A stretch of DNA of 7,632 nucleotides from CAYLOP01 sp964385305 (GTDB lineage Bacteria; Chloroflexota; Anaerolineae; Anaerolineales; E44-bin32): NCBI GenBank assembly GCA_964385305.1, contig CAYLOP010000152.1:1-7632 (forward strand), written 5' to 3'. Made by a program: the position numbers and the translations under genes. Shown piece after piece: positions 6,381 to 7,632 of this stretch. The notes under the pieces were generated by a model that saw only the letters and a program-made list of their open reading frames with translations, was not told the DNA's origin and searched no databases. Positions within the stretch are counted from its first letter, which is position 1; every line of letters starts with the position of its first letter.

Positions 6381-7385
6381 TCAGAGCAGTCCGGAGATTT
6401 CATCGAAGCCAAACATGCAATTCATATTCTGCACAGCCTGCCCGGACGCCCCCTTGAGAAGATTGTCGATTGCGGAAGTCACGATGAGCGTTCCGGAAGT
6501 GTAGTGAATCCCGAGCGCGCAGCGATTGCTGTGGACAACATGAGCAAGCGTGGCTGGCTCACCGAGGGGCAGGATCTCGATGAAGGGTTCTTCGGCGTAG
6601 GTTTGGAGGTAAAGCTCATGCAGTTTCACTTCCGTCCACCCCTGTTGGACCGGGATGTATAGCGTTGAGAGTATCCCGCGCGAAACGGGGAGGAGATGGG
6701 GGGAGAAGATCACTTCGGGTGGTGATGCGGACCACCACGCCAATGCCTGATCGATTTCGGGCAAGTGGCGATGGCTGCGACCGATCTTGTAGGGCTTTAT
6801 ATTGTCTGCCACTTCGACAAAATGGGTGTCTTGCTTGGGGGTTCGGCCAGCGCCGGAAACGCCGGATTTTGAATCGATGATGACTTTCTCAGCCACCGCC
6901 TCGACATTCAATAATGGGAAAAGGGCGAGAAGGATGCCTGTTGGATAGCATCCTGGGTTCGCGACCAGGCGAGCTGACGGCAACTCGCTCCGTGCGATTT
7001 CAGTCAGGCCATACACGGCTTCAGCCAGCAAGTATGGGCATGGGTGTTCAATGCCGTACCAGCTTTGGTAGCACTGTGCGTCCTGCAAGCGGAAATCGGC
7101 GCTCAGGTCAACGACACGCACGCCGGCCTCCAGCGCCTGTTTGGCGGCTATGGCGGAGGCTGCATGTGGTAAGCAGAGGAAGATCAGGTCTACGAGATCG
7201 AAAGCGGCCTCACGGCTATCTATCAGGGGCACCTTAGGAGCGCCTGGATAAATCTGCGCAAGAGTTTTTCCAGCATGTGTTCTAGAGGTCGCGAAACCTA
7301 AACGGGCTTGAGGATGATGTGAGAGGATCTTCACCAATTCAAGGCCTGTATACCCTGAGGCGCCGATGATGCCGACGTTGAGCAT
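6381..7385 (-). CDS. argC: N-acetyl-gamma-glutamyl-phosphate reductase (ArgC)
   Basis: ArgC reduces N-acetylglutamyl phosphate with NADPH to N-acetylglutamate semialdehyde. The 334 residues match the long (type 1) ArgC. The N-terminal Rossmann motif GIIGASGYTG spans residues 5-14, the catalytic cysteine is Cys146 in NPGCYPTG (143-150), and the general-base histidine lies in SHRHLPEI (204-211, probably His207). The C-terminal NLLKGASGQAVQN block is also typical. The start at 7385 is the only sensible one: GGAGGAG (7388-7394) precedes it closely. It is the first structural gene of the operon. Its ribosome site directly follows the T-tract of the leader terminator, so expression from the upstream promoter requires read-through of that terminator. 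Confidence 0.97.
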   Translation of the reverse strand: MLNVGIIGASGYTGLELVKILSHHPQARLGFATSRTHAGKTLAQIYPGAPKVPLIDSREAAFDLVDLIFLCLPHAASAIAAKQALEAGVRVVDLSADFRLQDAQCYQSWYGIEHPCPYLLAEAVYGLTEIARSELPSARLVANPGCYPTGILLALFPLLNVEAVAEKVIIDSKSGVSGAGRTPKQDTHFVEVADNIKPYKIGRSHRHLPEIDQALAWWSASPPEVIFSPHLLPVSRGILSTLYIPVQQGWTEVKLHELYLQTYAEEPFIEILPLGEPATLAHVVHSNRCALGIHYTSGTLIVTSAIDNLLKGASGQAVQNMNCMFGFDEISGLL

Positions 7386-7394
7386 TTCTCCTCC

Positions 7395-7431
7395 AAAAAC
7401 AAAAACCGCCAGACCTATGCCGGTCTGGCGG
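7395..7431 (-). terminator. Intrinsic terminator in the arg leader (attenuator)
   Basis: On the minus strand a perfect 10-bp stem (CCGCCAGACC at 7431-7422 with GGTCTGGCGG at 7415-7406) encloses the six-base loop GGCATA. TTTTTGTTTTT (7405-7395) follows. It ends one base short of the argC ribosome site and lies about 110 bases downstream of the predicted transcription start. There is no room for another promoter between it and argC, so it should work as a conditional attenuator rather than as the end of an unrelated transcript. It has no T-run on the plus strand, so it is one-directional. Confidence 0.9.
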
Positions 7432-7496
7432 GGTTAGCGTGAATATATGCAGTATTTGCTACGCTATCAACCCAAAGTACCAGACCAGAGTCTGGT
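7420..7496 (-). promoter_or_regulatory. Antiterminator and competing leader hairpins
   Basis: In the minus-strand RNA, CUGGUCUGGU (7488-7479) can pair over 10 bp (two G-U) with GCCAGACCGG (7429-7420), which includes most of the terminator 5' arm, so terminator and antiterminator exclude each other. The same segment (UCUGGU, 7484-7479) can instead pair with ACCAGA (7496-7491), freeing the terminator arm. A second pair of alternatives moves in step. AGCGUAGC (7465-7458) can pair with GCUACGCU (7527-7520), enclosing the ACCAGA hairpin. Its overlapping UAGCGU (7466-7461) can instead pair with ACGCUA (7440-7435), nested inside the antiterminator. This resembles the 1:2, 2:3, 3:4 layout of classic attenuators. 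Pairings were checked by eye, not by energy calculation. Confidence 0.72.
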
Positions 7497-7539
7497 GGAA
7501 GGGACGGACACGGGAAGCGAGCGTAGCGAGTTGAAACAT
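7459..7539 (-). CDS. Candidate arg leader peptide (26 aa, contains Arg-Val-Arg)
   Basis: A short ORF begins just downstream of the promoter and stops 28 bases before the terminator stem. The peptide starts MFQLATLASRVRPF and ends LVWYFGLIA. Its two Arg codons (both CGT, 7510-7512 and 7504-7506) lie between the leader segments 7520-7527 and 7491-7496, which must be masked for the antiterminator fold. A ribosome short of charged Arg-tRNA and stalled there would cover much of both. An in-frame stop just upstream makes the ATG at 7539 the only ATG start. There is no convincing Shine-Dalgarno site, and the predicted 5' end is only a few bases away, so it may be translated as a near-leaderless message. 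Two arginines in 26 residues could occur by chance; their position is the stronger argument. Confidence 0.55.
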   Translation of the reverse strand: MFQLATLASRVRPFHQTLVWYFGLIA

Positions 7540-7548
7540 AACTGCCTA

Positions 7549-7577
7549 AGTTTACAGGGTATGGAAGGCGTTGTCAA
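7549..7577 (-). promoter_or_regulatory. Sigma70-type promoter of the arg operon
   Basis: On the minus strand a perfect -35 hexamer TTGACA (7577-7572) is separated by 17 bp from a -10 hexamer TAAACT (7554-7549, four of six consensus bases). The transcription start should fall near 7542-7545. This gives a leader of roughly 155-160 bases before argC, containing the small ORF and the terminator. It is the only good promoter match noticed before argC. Confidence 0.75.
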
Positions 7578-7581
7578 TGAG

Positions 7582-7632
7582 AAAGCGTTACTCTGTCATT
7601 TGAAATTCAAAAGCGAACTCTTTTCATTTCAA
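7582..7632. repeat. Imperfect 23-bp direct repeats upstream of the promoter
   Basis: Two similar units, 7582-7604 and 7610-7632, share AAAGCG, then ACTCT, then TCATTT and a final AA in the same order, with small compensating shifts; they start 28 bp apart and the second touches the window edge. Across the junction lies the 13-bp palindrome TTTGAAATTCAAA (7599-7611), centred about 60 bp upstream of the predicted start. These could be regulator sites. They do not match the ArgR box, whose TGAAT and ATTCA halves are further apart. No gene is visible between 7540 and 7632. Confidence 0.45.

Noticed and set aside
5896..6504. 202-codon plus-strand frame across argB and argC
   Set aside because: Antisense shadow of two well-supported genes, with low-complexity composition.
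7395..7545. T-box or known amino-acid riboswitch upstream of argC
   Set aside because: The leader is short and I see no T-box antiterminator sequence or specifier stem; the leader ORF with swapping hairpins explains it better.
7599..7611. ArgR (ARG) box
   Set aside because: The TGAA and TTCA halves are one base apart, whereas ARG boxes have TGAAT and ATTCA separated by four.

Overview
The window holds one arginine-biosynthesis operon, read entirely on the minus strand (right to left). The order is promoter and leader, argC, argB, argD, a short argA-type acetyltransferase, argG, argJ and argH, with argH running off the left edge. The genes are packed like an operon: gaps are 13 to 38 bases, and several joins overlap (TGATG at argD/argA; ATGA before argJ and before argH if two small ORFs are real). 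The genes look bacterial, with Shine-Dalgarno sites, moderately high GC and no mobile elements. I cannot assign a phylum from the sequence alone.

Together the genes make N-acetylglutamate (ArgA), phosphorylate it (ArgB), reduce it (ArgC), transaminate it (ArgD), recycle the acetyl group to release ornithine (ArgJ), and convert citrulline to arginine (ArgG, ArgH). Ornithine carbamoyltransferase (argF) is the only step missing from the window. Two small unlisted ORFs, 32 and 46 codons long, sit directly before argJ and argH.

The most interesting region is the roughly 250 bases upstream of argC. A good sigma70-type promoter (7549-7577) is followed by a 26-codon leader ORF containing Arg-Val-Arg. 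A strong intrinsic terminator (7395-7431) ends against the argC ribosome binding site. Its 5' arm can instead pair over 10 bp with a leader segment, and that segment has another partner inside the leader ORF. Two long-range pairings swap partners in step with this. The two Arg codons lie between the two segments that a stalled ribosome would need to mask. This is the architecture of a ribosome-mediated arginine attenuator.

Other non-coding structure includes a 22-bp perfect palindrome over the argB stop codon, a 12-bp inverted repeat of nested palindromes between argG and argJ, and imperfect 23-bp direct repeats upstream of the promoter that reach the window edge.
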